Positions 46,466 to 59,101 of a DNA stretch of 64,000 nucleotides are shown here, one piece after another. The stretch spans positions 1 through 64,000 of the forward strand of contig VGVV01000007.1 of the NCBI GenBank assembly GCA_016873895.1, in the 5' to 3' direction. The translations under genes were made by a program, and so were the position numbers. The notes beneath the pieces are model-generated. The model saw only the letters and a list, made by a program, of their open reading frames with translations, was not told the origin of the DNA and made no database searches. How positions within the stretch are numbered: position 1 is the first letter of the stretch; each line of letters begins with the position of its first letter. Origin of the DNA: Ignavibacteria bacterium (GTDB lineage: Bacteria; Bacteroidota; Ignavibacteria; Kapaibacteriales; Kapaibacteriaceae).

Positions 46466-46885
46466 TTATGGACCTTCTCGTTGGAGCTTGGAAGCGCGAA
46501 TGCGAGCCTCTGCCCAATGAATGTCGGCGCGGGCCTGCTCCTTAAGATGGCGGCCTTCGCCATTAGCAACTGAGCGTGCGTGCTCGAGATCTGCTTCTGC
46601 CTGCTCAGGACTGATGTTCATGGCTGGCAAGAGCTCTTGCACTACGATGTTCACATTGTTCTTCAGGACTTCGATAAACCCCTCACGTGAAGCATAAAAA
46701 CTCACGTTGTTGTGTTCATCTTCAATCTTCACTACACCTATGCCGAGTGACGAAATGATTGGTGCGTGGTCGTACCAGACTTGAAAGGGGCTATGCGAGC
46801 CTGGGACGGCTACGGATAATGCCTTGCCTTCGAACGCAGTCTCGCTCGGTGTGACGATGCTGATGGATAGTGTGCGCTCTGCCAT
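46466..46885 (-). CDS. atpC: F-type ATP synthase epsilon subunit
   Basis: A 139-aa epsilon subunit: an N-terminal beta-sandwich (LSISIVTPSETAFEGKALSVAVPGSHSPF) and a C-terminal helical hairpin (ISPEQAEADLEHARSVANGE). It couples the rotor stalk to the catalytic ring and can inhibit ATP hydrolysis. The gene follows atpD by 3 nt and ends at a strong hairpin. The other ATP synthase genes are not in the window, which fits the separate atpD-atpC arrangement known in green sulphur bacteria and relatives. Confidence 0.9.
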   Translation of the reverse strand: MAERTLSISIVTPSETAFEGKALSVAVPGSHSPFQVWYDHAPIISSLGIGVVKIEDEHNNVSFYASREGFIEVLKNNVNIVVQELLPAMNISPEQAEADLEHARSVANGEGRHLKEQARADIHWAEARIRASKLQREGP

Positions 46886-46888
46886 ACG

Positions 46889-49640
<2,752 letters not shown>

Positions 49641-49696
49641 GCTTGGCAACGCACGAATGTCATTAAACACGAACATTGTACCAGGATACAGAAGTC

Positions 49697-51079
49697 ATGA
49701 ATAAACGCACGGTAACTCTTCTTGAGGGCGATGGAATTGGTCCGGAAATTTGTGATAGCGTTGTTCGCGTATTTGAAGCTGCAGGTGTCCCGATTCAGTG
49801 GGAGCGCGCTTTCGCTGGCTTGGCTGCCATCGAGGCAACAGGAAATGGTGTGCCGCCTGAAACACTAGAGAGCATCAAGCGCAGTGGAGTGGCACTCAAG
49901 GGGCCTACAACTACGCCCATAGCAGGTGGACATAAGTCCGTAAACGTAACGATTCGCAAGGCCCTAGAGCTCTATGCAAACGTTCGGTTGGCCAAGTCGA
50001 TGCCAGCCATTGAGACGCGGTTCTCCAACGTGAACATTCTTATTGTTCGCGAGAACATTGAGGATACCTATGCAGGTATCGAGCATTTTCAGACAGCTAA
50101 CGTTGCACAATGCTTGAAACTTATCACGCGCCAAGGCAGCGAAGCAGTTATTCGGTACACCTTTGAAGTAGCTCGCAAACTTGGACGCAAGCGCGTTACG
50201 TGTGTTCATAAGGCTAACATTCACAAGATCACTGATGGACTTTGGCTGCAAGTTTTCCGTGAGGTTGCTGCCGAGTATCCAGAGATCACCTCTGATGATA
50301 TCATCGTAGACAACTGCTGCATGCAGCTGGTGGCGCGCCCAGAGCAATTCGACCTGCTGGTACTCCCTAATCTCTACGGCGATGTCGTAAGTGATCTATG
50401 TGCTGGTATCGTTGGTGGTCTCGGTGTTGCACCGGGTGGCAACATCGGCAAGACGTGTGCTGTATTCGAAGCTGTTCATGGTTCTGCTCCGGATATCGCA
50501 GGCAAGGGGCTGGCAAATCCAACGGCTATTCTTATTTCATCAATCCAGATGCTACAGCATATGGGCTACATAGGCCATGCTGAAGCTATCGAAAGGGCCA
50601 TGACGAGTGCCCTTGCAAGTGGCGTTAAAACCCGAGATCTGGGTGGAACTGCAACAACGACGGAGTACACAGACGCTATCATCGCCAACATTGTACCGGT
50701 AACCAACGCCGAGCCAGTACCATCAGGGGCTGCTGCCGATGCTAAGCCCCTTAGCACTTCATCTATGAAGAACTGGGAGTGTGTCGGAGTTGACGTGTTT
50801 GTTCAGCACGATGGCTTGCCAACAATGCCGAACAACATTGGACCGTTTACACTACGCTTGATGTCGAACCGTGGTACGAAAGTATGGCCCGGAACAACTC
50901 CGGACATTTTCATGGTAGATCATTTTCGGTGTAGATACGTTGCCGAGGCACCAATCACTCGACACGATGCCTTAGCTCTGCTCACCGAGCTTACGACGCA
51001 AAATGTTCAGTGGCTTCATACGGAGTTACTCTGGAATGATGCTCAAGAAGCAAAGTATACAAAGGCGCAGGGCGAATAG
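49697..51079 (+). CDS. icd: Isocitrate dehydrogenase, Thermus-like with C-terminal extension
   Basis: A 460-aa member of the beta-decarboxylating dehydrogenase family. LLEGDGIGPEICDSV opens the Rossmann-like part; KGPTTTPIAGGHKSVNVTIRK holds the substrate serine region; NLYGDVVSDLCAGIVGGLGVAPGGNIG is the family signature with the metal aspartates; FEAVHGSAPDIAGKGLANP follows. After about residue 330 there is an extra domain of about 120 residues, as in Thermus-type isocitrate dehydrogenase. Isopropylmalate dehydrogenase is less likely because of that tail. The ATG at 49697 is preferred over an in-frame TTG at 49676. NAD or NADP use is not settled. Confidence 0.85.
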   Translation: MNKRTVTLLEGDGIGPEICDSVVRVFEAAGVPIQWERAFAGLAAIEATGNGVPPETLESIKRSGVALKGPTTTPIAGGHKSVNVTIRKALELYANVRLAKSMPAIETRFSNVNILIVRENIEDTYAGIEHFQTANVAQCLKLITRQGSEAVIRYTFEVARKLGRKRVTCVHKANIHKITDGLWLQVFREVAAEYPEITSDDIIVDNCCMQLVARPEQFDLLVLPNLYGDVVSDLCAGIVGGLGVAPGGNIGKTCAVFEAVHGSAPDIAGKGLANPTAILISSIQMLQHMGYIGHAEAIERAMTSALASGVKTRDLGGTATTTEYTDAIIANIVPVTNAEPVPSGAAADAKPLSTSSMKNWECVGVDVFVQHDGLPTMPNNIGPFTLRLMSNRGTKVWPGTTPDIFMVDHFRCRYVAEAPITRHDALALLTELTTQNVQWLHTELLWNDAQEAKYTKAQGE

Positions 51080-51117
51080 GCGGCGCAAGCCGTTGTTAGA
51101 ATTCCACGGCAAGAGTC

Positions 51118-54100
51118 ATGAACACAGAACCGCAACAAAGTACAGAAACCGTAAGTGAGCTTAGCAGCATACGCAGGCTTGCGGTTTTTGTGTTGCGTAG
51201 AGCTCTCGACGTGTTACTCGGTCTTGTTATTCTCTCAGCAGCGGTGGTTGGATTCCTTCAAACCGAGACGGGTAGGAAACTTCTCACGTCGCAAGTGCTG
51301 CGCTATGTGAACGGACAGATACATGGTACCCTAACATGCGATGATGTGCGTATTGATGTATTCCGTGGCGTTGTGCTTCAGCAGCCCCACCTTCGGGTGG
51401 ATGGAACAACATTGCTGCAGGCTAAGGAGCTGCGTGTTGTCTATGATATAGCTGCCCTGGTGGGCCATACGACAGCAGTTAATAGCATCACGATTATCAA
51501 GCCAACTATCAATCTCGTTAGGGCAACAGACGGTGTTTGGAACTTCTCCAAGCTAAGCATGTCAACAGATACCACACCCTCTGGACCATCGTCACTTGTG
51601 TTACGATTAAAAGAGTTTACCATTGAGAATGGTACCGTAAACGTTGATGATCGTACAACACCAAAGGCTGACTCGACTACCTTCGATCCTATGCACTTGC
51701 AGTTGCACGATGTAGATTTGCAGGCATCAACATTGCTTGATTTTGCTGAGCATGATTACACGGTTGTTATCAATAAGCTCACCTGCAGAGATGTCCGTCA
51801 GACACCACTTAATCTACTACAACTATCTGCCGCTGTGCACATTACGCCCGGTGGGATACAGGTACGTGCGCTGTCGATAGAAACGCCCCAAACAAGTTGT
51901 CAGGTACATGCTGATTTGTTGGGTGTTAACGTCGAGCAACAAGGTCTAACACCAGCTTTGTTAAAAGCGCATCCGCTTCGCTGTCATGTATACGGCAAAC
52001 GCATTTGGGGTCCAGATGTGCGCTTCTTTCTACCGTTCTTGGACATCCGTGATGCCTATGCAATCGATACAGATGTTGCATACTCTGGAGATGCAGTTAG
52101 AGTGCAGAATATGGAACTGCAGTCTGGCAGCACAGTATTACGTGGGAGTGTGGAGGTCACTGGTCTTGATGGTGAAACACCGTTGTTTCTGAATGTGTCG
52201 CTGAATGACTCCCGTTCACGCTATGCAGAAGTGCAGCAGCGTCTACGATTTCTCCATCTGCCAACACTGCCGTTTGTGGGAACAACATACGTGCGACACG
52301 TAGAGATGAAGGGGCACCCATCTGACTCATTGTGGTTTGATATTGATGGCACAGATGATATTGGTCAGATTCAAGGCCAAATGTCGCTCTATCTCGCAAA
52401 AGCCCCCATGGCATACAAACTCAACGCCATGATCAAGAGGGGAGATCTGTCACGTTTTGGACCCGAATTTGGGTATTGTGATCTCAATGGTCGCGTTAAC
52501 ATTCAGGGGCAGGGCTTTACGCTTGATGAGCTGCGAGGTTCATATAATATTGATCTCGAGAAGTCTGTTGTATCGGATAGATTCGTTCGTTCTGGAGTAA
52601 TCCGCATCAATGCCCAAGAGCCAGGTGTGGCACAGATTGATACTCTGCTGTTAGACGTGACACCGCCGAATGGTATCGATGCTGATGAGGCTGCTTACGA
52701 TGGCTATACTCGGCAACAGATTGGCATTTCTGGCTTTATAGACTCACGTCCAGATACTCTGCACTATCAGTTCCATGCAGACTTCGATGGAGTAGATCTT
52801 CAGCGACTAGTTAAGAATGCATCACTTCCGACAGGGTTCTCGGGAGTGGTCGACATCGCGGCGCAAGGTTTGTCGTTGGATGACTTTATTGGGTCGATCA
52901 GCGCAAGCGTGAGCGAGTTTGCGTTGGAAGACAGAGCGCTACTACCGTTCTCCATGAACCTAACCAGTAGTATTGGGTCAATGGGAAGAACGCTCAAAGT
53001 GGCTGCACCCTTTGCCAACATCACGATTGCAGGTGCATACCAACCAACCGAGCTGCTGGGATCATTCCCGAATATTGCTGCCATTCTAGCTACGACGGCA
53101 GAGCGCAGGATGGATGCATTCGTAAACACCAGTAACAAGCCAATCTCGTATCCAAATTTTAACCTACCGAGCATTGATGCAGAGTTTGATATTCAGTTAG
53201 TGGATGCGTCGCCGTTTAATGTCTTCCTTCAGGGAGTTACAATATCAAGTCGGTCTGCTGTAAAGGCACGCATCGTTTCAGACTCAACGCAGCTTAGAAT
53301 ACTCGCTGATGACATTGTGATTTCCGATCTACTCGTCATCAGCGATTCGTCAACGATTGCTGCAGATCCCAGTTCACTGAGGGGCGAGTTGCTCTATGTG
53401 GTCGAGAATAGAAAGCCTGTGCTTGCAAAGATTGATCTTGTTGCCGAATGCGAACGGAATCTCTTTATTGGTAAAGATGCGATCAACAAGCCACGTGTGA
53501 TCCTGCGTGGGAATGACTCGGCCATGCAAACCAGTGCAACACTGAATGTAAACAGTATTGATGCACACGTTGGTCTTACCTCATTGTATCGTGGCGAACA
53601 GGTTACCCTACTCATTGATACAATTGCTGCTACGATAGATAAACAGCGGAAGCTAGAATGGGTTGCGCTTGATGATGCGGTTATTCATGCTCGAAACCAA
53701 GTATTTGATATTACCGGTCTACGTTTACAGCGCAGTCAAGATGAGATCATCACAATTGAGGGTGTTTGTTCACTCGAGAACTTTTCAAATCTGCACATTA
53801 GGGTGACAGATTTTGACATTAAGGATATCACCAGTTTCGTTCGTCTAGATCCGGGGCACCCCATAACGTTTCTTTCCGGAAACGTTGGTGAGCTCGATCT
53901 CTATGTCAATGGGTCTTGGGAAAAGCCAGTAGCTTCGATGCGCATCCGAGCAGATGACGTTGAATACAATCATGAGCTTATCGGATCATTGTCTGCATCT
54001 ATTCGATATGCGAACAGGGACATCGTTGGGAAGCTTGCGATTGCAAATGCCAAGATCCCAAATTCACCGAATACTCTTGCCATAGAGGTGCGTCACCTTC

Positions 54101-55737
54101 CCATCGATCTTGGTCTACGCAATGTTCCGCGGCGCATTGTTGACCAGGGTGTAATTGATATTGATCTTTCTGCAACACAACTGGCACTCGCAGCAGTCGA
54201 GCCATTTCTCCCAGCAGTCGAGCGTGTGCATGGTATTGCTGATGGAAAAGTCACAATGCGGGGTACCTTGCCGGACAATATGGAGTTGGGTGGATCGGCG
54301 GTCTTCAAGAACACAACATTTTTAGCTTCTCCAACCAACATCGTCTACCGTGCAGAGGGTAATCTGCATCTCGAAGGATCCAAACTGTTTCTCGATACGA
54401 TACACATTCGTAACCTTGACCGCGACCGGCGCGGTGGTGCGGCACTTGCAAGCGGTATTGTAACATTTGATGGGTTGTCAGTTTCTCGTGTAGACTTCAA
54501 CGTCACGAGCAAAGGTATTCTCATCATGAATAAGGGTACTCAGGTTCGTAATCCGAAAGTATTCGGAGACGTGGTAGTTGCCAGCAATGGTAATAGCCCC
54601 ATCATGTTTTATGGTCCACCAGATGCACCTGTTCTGTCGGGTGATGTCGATGTTCTCTACGCAGACATTGTCTTCCCACAAGAGCGTTCTGCAACGAAGG
54701 CCAAATACTCTGCATTCGTCTATAAGCGATCGGGTGATGGCGCATCGGCTCAGCGTTCTGTCCTAGACACCACATCCGTGCTTCGCGTATCTGATACATC
54801 ATCGAGTGCATCTCGAGCTCAAGCAACTGAGCTAGTAACAGAGGCTATCAAGTCTACGACTGCATCATTTTCGGACATTCTTCGGTTTAACCTCAATGTT
54901 TACCTCCGCGGTAGAACACTTATGACGATGGTTCTGGGATTTGCAGAGATTCTCATCGCAGACCTAGAGCCGGTTGATGTTACCAAACCACTCACGATTA
55001 CTGGCAGATTTGTTGACAATACCACGAACATGAGCGGGCGCATTCGCGTAAAAGAAGGCACGTCTACGTATAAGTTTTACAAGCCCTTCTCCGCCAGTGG
55101 CATCCTAGACTTTACCAAAGGTGGCATGTCTGATCCAGCGTTAGACTTGAAAGCCATATTCAATGGTAGGCGAATGAATGTGCAGAGTAACGATCCTGAA
55201 ACATATCGCGTCGTGATAGATATCTCGGGCACGAAGCGGCGTCCGATAGCTCGGTGGTCGTACTATCGAAATGAGCGCAAGCAAGAGGGAGATTCGGCCA
55301 AGGTAACAGGAGATGCCTTGATGCTGTTGTTACTTGGCCGCACTCAAGACGAGCTAACATCTACCGGCCAGGGCAATCTGGTTAACGAGGTTAACGCATC
55401 GCTGTCAGCTGTGGCAACAAGTGCTCTCGGCGACCTACTCAGTGGCGTAGGGGGCTTGGTGCAGTCTGTGCAAATGGACCTTGGTTCGGAGTTCTCGCAG
55501 ACCCAACTTACCGTCTCAGGTCAGCTCTGGAGCGACGTAGTCTACCGCCTTACTGGGCAAGTAAGCGATTTCGCCGGTAACAGTACGATCACCGTAACGG
55601 TACCGTTTACAGTTTTGAACAACTCGGACGCAATGCGCTACTTCAACCTCGACATCTCAAGGTCAGTGAACAACACAGGTAACATCACGCGCTTTCAGCG
55701 CCTATGGGAGATCAAGCTCGGGGCAAGGTTGCCTTAG
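51118..55737 (+). CDS. tamB: Translocation/assembly module TamB
   Basis: A 1539-aa protein with one N-terminal membrane helix (about 30-50) and a very long run of beta strands (repeated AsmA-like and DUF490-like patterns), ending in the TamB C-terminal domain (TVTVPFTVLNNSDAMRYFNLDISRSV). TamB-type proteins form a hydrophobic groove across the periplasm; they are thought to help outer-membrane protein assembly or to carry phospholipids to the outer membrane. No tamA/BamA gene adjoins it. Its last four bases overlap the tail of the convergent acyl-CoA dehydrogenase gene. Confidence 0.85.
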   Translation: MNTEPQQSTETVSELSSIRRLAVFVLRRALDVLLGLVILSAAVVGFLQTETGRKLLTSQVLRYVNGQIHGTLTCDDVRIDVFRGVVLQQPHLRVDGTTLLQAKELRVVYDIAALVGHTTAVNSITIIKPTINLVRATDGVWNFSKLSMSTDTTPSGPSSLVLRLKEFTIENGTVNVDDRTTPKADSTTFDPMHLQLHDVDLQASTLLDFAEHDYTVVINKLTCRDVRQTPLNLLQLSAAVHITPGGIQVRALSIETPQTSCQVHADLLGVNVEQQGLTPALLKAHPLRCHVYGKRIWGPDVRFFLPFLDIRDAYAIDTDVAYSGDAVRVQNMELQSGSTVLRGSVEVTGLDGETPLFLNVSLNDSRSRYAEVQQRLRFLHLPTLPFVGTTYVRHVEMKGHPSDSLWFDIDGTDDIGQIQGQMSLYLAKAPMAYKLNAMIKRGDLSRFGPEFGYCDLNGRVNIQGQGFTLDELRGSYNIDLEKSVVSDRFVRSGVIRINAQEPGVAQIDTLLLDVTPPNGIDADEAAYDGYTRQQIGISGFIDSRPDTLHYQFHADFDGVDLQRLVKNASLPTGFSGVVDIAAQGLSLDDFIGSISASVSEFALEDRALLPFSMNLTSSIGSMGRTLKVAAPFANITIAGAYQPTELLGSFPNIAAILATTAERRMDAFVNTSNKPISYPNFNLPSIDAEFDIQLVDASPFNVFLQGVTISSRSAVKARIVSDSTQLRILADDIVISDLLVISDSSTIAADPSSLRGELLYVVENRKPVLAKIDLVAECERNLFIGKDAINKPRVILRGNDSAMQTSATLNVNSIDAHVGLTSLYRGEQVTLLIDTIAATIDKQRKLEWVALDDAVIHARNQVFDITGLRLQRSQDEIITIEGVCSLENFSNLHIRVTDFDIKDITSFVRLDPGHPITFLSGNVGELDLYVNGSWEKPVASMRIRADDVEYNHELIGSLSASIRYANRDIVGKLAIANAKIPNSPNTLAIEVRHLPIDLGLRNVPRRIVDQGVIDIDLSATQLALAAVEPFLPAVERVHGIADGKVTMRGTLPDNMELGGSAVFKNTTFLASPTNIVYRAEGNLHLEGSKLFLDTIHIRNLDRDRRGGAALASGIVTFDGLSVSRVDFNVTSKGILIMNKGTQVRNPKVFGDVVVASNGNSPIMFYGPPDAPVLSGDVDVLYADIVFPQERSATKAKYSAFVYKRSGDGASAQRSVLDTTSVLRVSDTSSSASRAQATELVTEAIKSTTASFSDILRFNLNVYLRGRTLMTMVLGFAEILIADLEPVDVTKPLTITGRFVDNTTNMSGRIRVKEGTSTYKFYKPFSASGILDFTKGGMSDPALDLKAIFNGRRMNVQSNDPETYRVVIDISGTKRRPIARWSYYRNERKQEGDSAKVTGDALMLLLLGRTQDELTSTGQGNLVNEVNASLSAVATSALGDLLSGVGGLVQSVQMDLGSEFSQTQLTVSGQLWSDVVYRLTGQVSDFAGNSTITVTVPFTVLNNSDAMRYFNLDISRSVNNTGNITRFQRLWEIKLGARLP

Positions 55738-56885
55738 AGTTCTTTGATCAGTTCACGTGCGATCACGATGTGCTGAATTTCAGATGTTCCTTCGTAGATC
55801 TCTGTGATCTTCGCATCGCGCAAATAGCGCTCTACTAGATACTCTCGCACGTAACCGTAACCACCATGCACTTGGATTGCCTCTAAGGCGTTATGTACCG
55901 CTGTTTGCGATGCAAACAGCTTTGCTTGAGCAGCGGCCTTGATGTAGTTCTGGTGCTGGTCTTTCAGGTAAGCTGCGCGGTACGTAAGCATGCGAGCCGC
56001 TTCTAGACGTGTTGCCATATCGGCCAGCTTGAGCTGGATGGCCTGTAGGTCTGCGATAGGTTTTCCAAAGGCTTTGCGCTCTGTTGAATACTTAATAGCA
56101 GCTTCTGTAGCACCCTTTGCAATTCCGAGTGCTTGAGCAGCAATACCGATACGCCCGCCATTGAGCGATTCCATGGCGATCTTAAAGCCCATACCTACGC
56201 CGCCAAGCACTTGATCATCGGGAACGAATACATTGGTCAATCCGATCGAGCATGTGTCGCTTGAGCGAATCCCCAGCTTGTCTTCCTTTAGCCCTGGCTC
56301 GAAGCCTGGAGTATTGCGGTCGATGATGAAGCACGTGATACCCTTATGGCGAAGCTCACGGTTTGTTTGAGCCATTACAAGGTATGTGCTGGCTGTTGTG
56401 CCGTTGGTGATCCAGTTCTTGGTTCCATTCAGCACCCATCCTCCGTCTACCTTCACTGCATTCGTACTTTGTGAGGTTGCATCGGAACCGGCTTCGGGCT
56501 CGCTAAGGCAAAAGGCTCCATGGACAGCGCCACTTGCAAGCGGACGCAACCACTTCTCCTTTTGTTCATCAGTGCAGTATGTTTCCAGACCCCAGCACAC
56601 GAGTGAATTGTTCACAGACATCACGACGCCTACAGATGCATCTACGGCGGAGATTTCCTCCATAGCGATCACATAGCTCATGGCGTCTAGTCCTGAACCG
56701 CCCCATTCAGGCGATACCATCATACCAAGAAACCCGAGCTCTCCAAGATTTTTGATAATCTCCGTTGGGAACTCACCGGACTTATCGCGTTCGATAGAGG
56801 TTGGTGCAACTTCTTCCCTTGCAAACTGACGGGCTGTTTCACGAATCATTTCGTGTGTCTCAGAGAACTGCAGGTTAAAGCTCAT
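55734..56885 (-). CDS. Acyl-CoA dehydrogenase
   Basis: A 383-aa flavoenzyme. FCLSEPEAGSDA is the FAD/substrate signature, GTKNWITNG follows, and the catalytic base lies in the late YEGTSEIQHIVIARELI segment. The size and motifs fit short- or medium-chain acyl-CoA dehydrogenases that make 2-enoyl-CoA and give electrons to ETF. The gene ends tail to tail with tamB and follows anmK by 63 nt. A TAAATTTG box lies 59 bases before the ATG, partly inside the end of anmK. Confidence 0.9.
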   Translation of the reverse strand: MSFNLQFSETHEMIRETARQFAREEVAPTSIERDKSGEFPTEIIKNLGELGFLGMMVSPEWGGSGLDAMSYVIAMEEISAVDASVGVVMSVNNSLVCWGLETYCTDEQKEKWLRPLASGAVHGAFCLSEPEAGSDATSQSTNAVKVDGGWVLNGTKNWITNGTTASTYLVMAQTNRELRHKGITCFIIDRNTPGFEPGLKEDKLGIRSSDTCSIGLTNVFVPDDQVLGGVGMGFKIAMESLNGGRIGIAAQALGIAKGATEAAIKYSTERKAFGKPIADLQAIQLKLADMATRLEAARMLTYRAAYLKDQHQNYIKAAAQAKLFASQTAVHNALEAIQVHGGYGYVREYLVERYLRDAKITEIYEGTSEIQHIVIARELIKEL

Positions 56886-56943
56886 TGGTGTATGCTCTAT
56901 AGTTTTCGTGAAAAACAGTGCTGATGGTCCGTATGAATGGGCG

Positions 56944-56951
56944 CAAATTTA
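56944..56951 (-). promoter_or_regulatory. TAAATTTG -7 box of the acyl-CoA dehydrogenase gene
   Basis: A perfect TAnnTTTG on the minus strand, 58 bases upstream of the start at 56885. It overlaps the last codon of anmK. Confidence 0.35.
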
Positions 56952-58061
56952 CAAAACATGCTGGCTGGAAACCGACCCAAGTACTGCCATTTTAGTGGCA
57001 CCTGTAACGCTTGGTACATTCCCTGGGCGTCCGCTTAACGTGAGAAATCCAAGGTATGCAAACGCCATTGCTTCTTTTTCCTGCCAGTGTTCGTGCACAA
57101 CAAGCTTAGTGGGCATTTGGTTCTCTATAAGCTGCGCTTCGAGGCGTTCTAGCAGAAACGAGTTTTGTGAGCCCCCTCCAGAAATGATGATTTCCTTTGT
57201 AACGGGGGCGTAACGGTGTATGTGATCGGCAATAGACCAAGCAGTAAGCTCGGTCATCGTTGAGACAACATCCTCCAAGGGGCTCGACGGTTGCGAGTAT
57301 TTCGTGATCAAGCGCTGTGCTTCCTGGAGCGTAAAGAGCTCGCGTCCGGTAGACTTCGGTGGTTGTACTGAGAAATATGGCATGGATTGCATCTCGGCAA
57401 GCATTGGGGCGATGATACGCCCGGCACGAGCTATTGCTCCATCCTTGTCATAATGTTTACCAAACGTAAGTCTTGTACCAGCATCTATCCAGACGTTTCC
57501 AGGTCCGGTATCGAATGCCTGCAGCGTCTCGATACTGCAAGCAGGTGGCAGCAGCGTAAGGTTTGCCATTCCGCCAATGTTGAGAGCCACACGGCATGTT
57601 GATGGTTTGCAGAGTGTTGCGTGGTCGAAGATTGGAACAAGAGGAGCCCCTTGTCCGCCAAGTGCAACATCGGCTGAACGAAAATCACTAACTACTGTTC
57701 TGGCAAGCAGCGCGCTGAGAGCAGGACCGCTTCCAATCTGCCACGTCGAATACGGTGGATGATGCCAGATTGTCTGTCCGTGAATGGCAACAGCTTCAAC
57801 AGACGTACTGTGTTCTCGCTCGATGTCCCTGATGGCCTCTGCATACTCACGCGCAAGAACAAAGGCTAGGTCGGAGAGCTGTTCAAGCGACATGTCTGCA
57901 TGCACAACATGACGCAATAATTCTTGCGTGCGTTCTTGGAAAGGGAAGCTTTTGAAAGCAAAGAGGGACACCGCATCACGGTCTCCCTCTGGTTGAATAT
58001 CGCATATCGCAACGTCGATCGCATCGAACGACGTGCCCGTCATTACGCCTGCAATCCGCAT
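56949..58061 (-). CDS. anmK: Anhydro-N-acetylmuramic acid kinase
   Basis: A 370-aa sugar kinase of the hsp70-actin fold. The N-terminus GVMTGTSFDAIDVAICD corresponds to the family's GTSLDGID motif, and ALNIGGMANLTLLP, TFDTGPGN-like AFDTGPGNVWIDAG and ISGGGSQNSFLLERL are the phosphate and sugar sites. AnmK phosphorylates and opens 1,6-anhydro-MurNAc during cell-wall recycling. Its start overlaps the stop of nuoB by one base, an odd partner for a Complex I gene, so it is probably co-transcribed with nuoA and nuoB. Confidence 0.93.
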   Translation of the reverse strand: MRIAGVMTGTSFDAIDVAICDIQPEGDRDAVSLFAFKSFPFQERTQELLRHVVHADMSLEQLSDLAFVLAREYAEAIRDIEREHSTSVEAVAIHGQTIWHHPPYSTWQIGSGPALSALLARTVVSDFRSADVALGGQGAPLVPIFDHATLCKPSTCRVALNIGGMANLTLLPPACSIETLQAFDTGPGNVWIDAGTRLTFGKHYDKDGAIARAGRIIAPMLAEMQSMPYFSVQPPKSTGRELFTLQEAQRLITKYSQPSSPLEDVVSTMTELTAWSIADHIHRYAPVTKEIIISGGGSQNSFLLERLEAQLIENQMPTKLVVHEHWQEKEAMAFAYLGFLTLSGRPGNVPSVTGATKMAVLGSVSSQHVL

Positions 58062-58594
58062 TACGGCGTCACGAGCATGTCTTGGCAGCGAATATCGCCT
58101 GTGTCTTTACCAAGGTTGATTAGCTGCGGCTTAGACTCCGAAACTTTATCCTGTATGTACATCAGGGCCTTCATGAGCGCTTCCGGACGCGGAGGACAAC
58201 CGGAAACATAGGCATCAACAGGCAGAAATTGGCCGATACCTTGCACAACAGGATACGAACGGAACATGCCTCCGGTTGACGTACAAACTCCCATGGCGAT
58301 GCACCACTTTGGATCGGGCATTTGGTCCCACACCTTTTTAACCACCCAAGCCATCTTGTATGTAACCGTGCCAGCAACGATCATGAGGTCTGCTTGGCGC
58401 GGCGAGAATGAAAATCGCTCTGATCCGAAGCGCGACGAATCTGCGCGAGGACCACCAAAGGCCATCATTTCAATAGCACAGCAGGAGATACCCATGGGCA
58501 TCGGCCACAGCGAGTTCTTCTGTGCCCATGTAATGAGAGATTCAACACGAGTGGTAACAAAACCATCGCGTACGATTTGCTCGTTTAATCCCAT
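58061..58594 (-). CDS. nuoB: NADH-quinone oxidoreductase subunit B
   Basis: A 177-aa subunit holding the N2 4Fe-4S cluster. The cysteines occur in [21 protein letters not shown] and VSGCPPRPE, the normal pattern of Nuo[24 protein letters not shown] is typical. It passes electrons to quinone at the foot of the peripheral arm. Its start overlaps nuoA by 10 nt. nuoC does not follow; instead anmK overlaps its stop by one base. Confidence 0.94.
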   Translation of the reverse strand: MGLNEQIVRDGFVTTRVESLITWAQKNSLWPMPMGISCCAIEMMAFGGPRADSSRFGSERFSFSPRQADLMIVAGTVTYKMAWVVKKVWDQMPDPKWCIAMGVCTSTGGMFRSYPVVQGIGQFLPVDAYVSGCPPRPEALMKALMYIQDKVSESKPQLINLGKDTGDIRCQDMLVTP

Positions 58595-58950
58595 TTGAGC
58601 GCACCTTTCTTGAGTACATAGAGATAGCCACTAAACAGCAGTACCATGAATAGAATCATGGCTACAAGTCCAGTATTGTCTGTAAAGTTCCTAAACTCTA
58701 CGGCCCATGGGTACATAAACACAACTTCGATGTCGAAGAGGATGAACATCATGGCAACGAGGTAAAACTTTACAGTGAATCGCTCCCGTGCGCTCTTGAT
58801 AGGCTCCATTCCTGATTCATAGGTTGTGAGTTTCGAGCGCGTACTACGACGCGGACCAAGATACTCTGCAAGGAAAATGTTGCTGACACCGAAGATCAGA
58901 CCTACGGCGATCATGATCATCAGAGGTACATAGTTGACTACCGGATCCAT
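58585..58950 (-). CDS. nuoA: NADH-quinone oxidoreductase subunit A
   Basis: A small membrane subunit of Complex I with three helices. The loop [40 protein letters not shown] is diagnostic, although split here across residues ~45-85. The ATG at 58950 has AGGA five bases upstream and gives [10 protein letters not shown], a common NuoA start; an ATG at 58965 would add five residues. It overlaps nuoB by 10 nt. Confidence 0.92.
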   Translation of the reverse strand: MDPVVNYVPLMIMIAVGLIFGVSNIFLAEYLGPRRSTRSKLTTYESGMEPIKSARERFTVKFYLVAMMFILFDIEVVFMYPWAVEFRNFTDNTGLVAMILFMVLLFSGYLYVLKKGALKWD

Positions 58951-58976
58951 ATTCCTGAGCTCCATTGATTCAGGTA

Positions 58977-58984
58977 CAAAGATA
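58977..58984 (-). promoter_or_regulatory. TATCTTTG -7 box of nuoA
   Basis: A perfect TAnnTTTG on the minus strand, 26 bases before the ATG at 58950. Confidence 0.45.
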
Positions 58985-59101
58985 ACATATAACGCATCAG
59001 CCCTAGAACAGGAACTTTACTCCCAGCTCGACCCCGTTCTGGTCGTTTGTGAACCCATATGTAGGATCATCCCAGCTCTTCCATGCCAATCTGCGATAGC
59101 G

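Noticed and set aside
55734..55737. Tail-to-tail overlap of tamB and the acyl-CoA dehydrogenase gene as unusual
   Set aside because: A four-base overlap using TTAG, which is a stop on both strands, is a common convergent arrangement in compact genomes.
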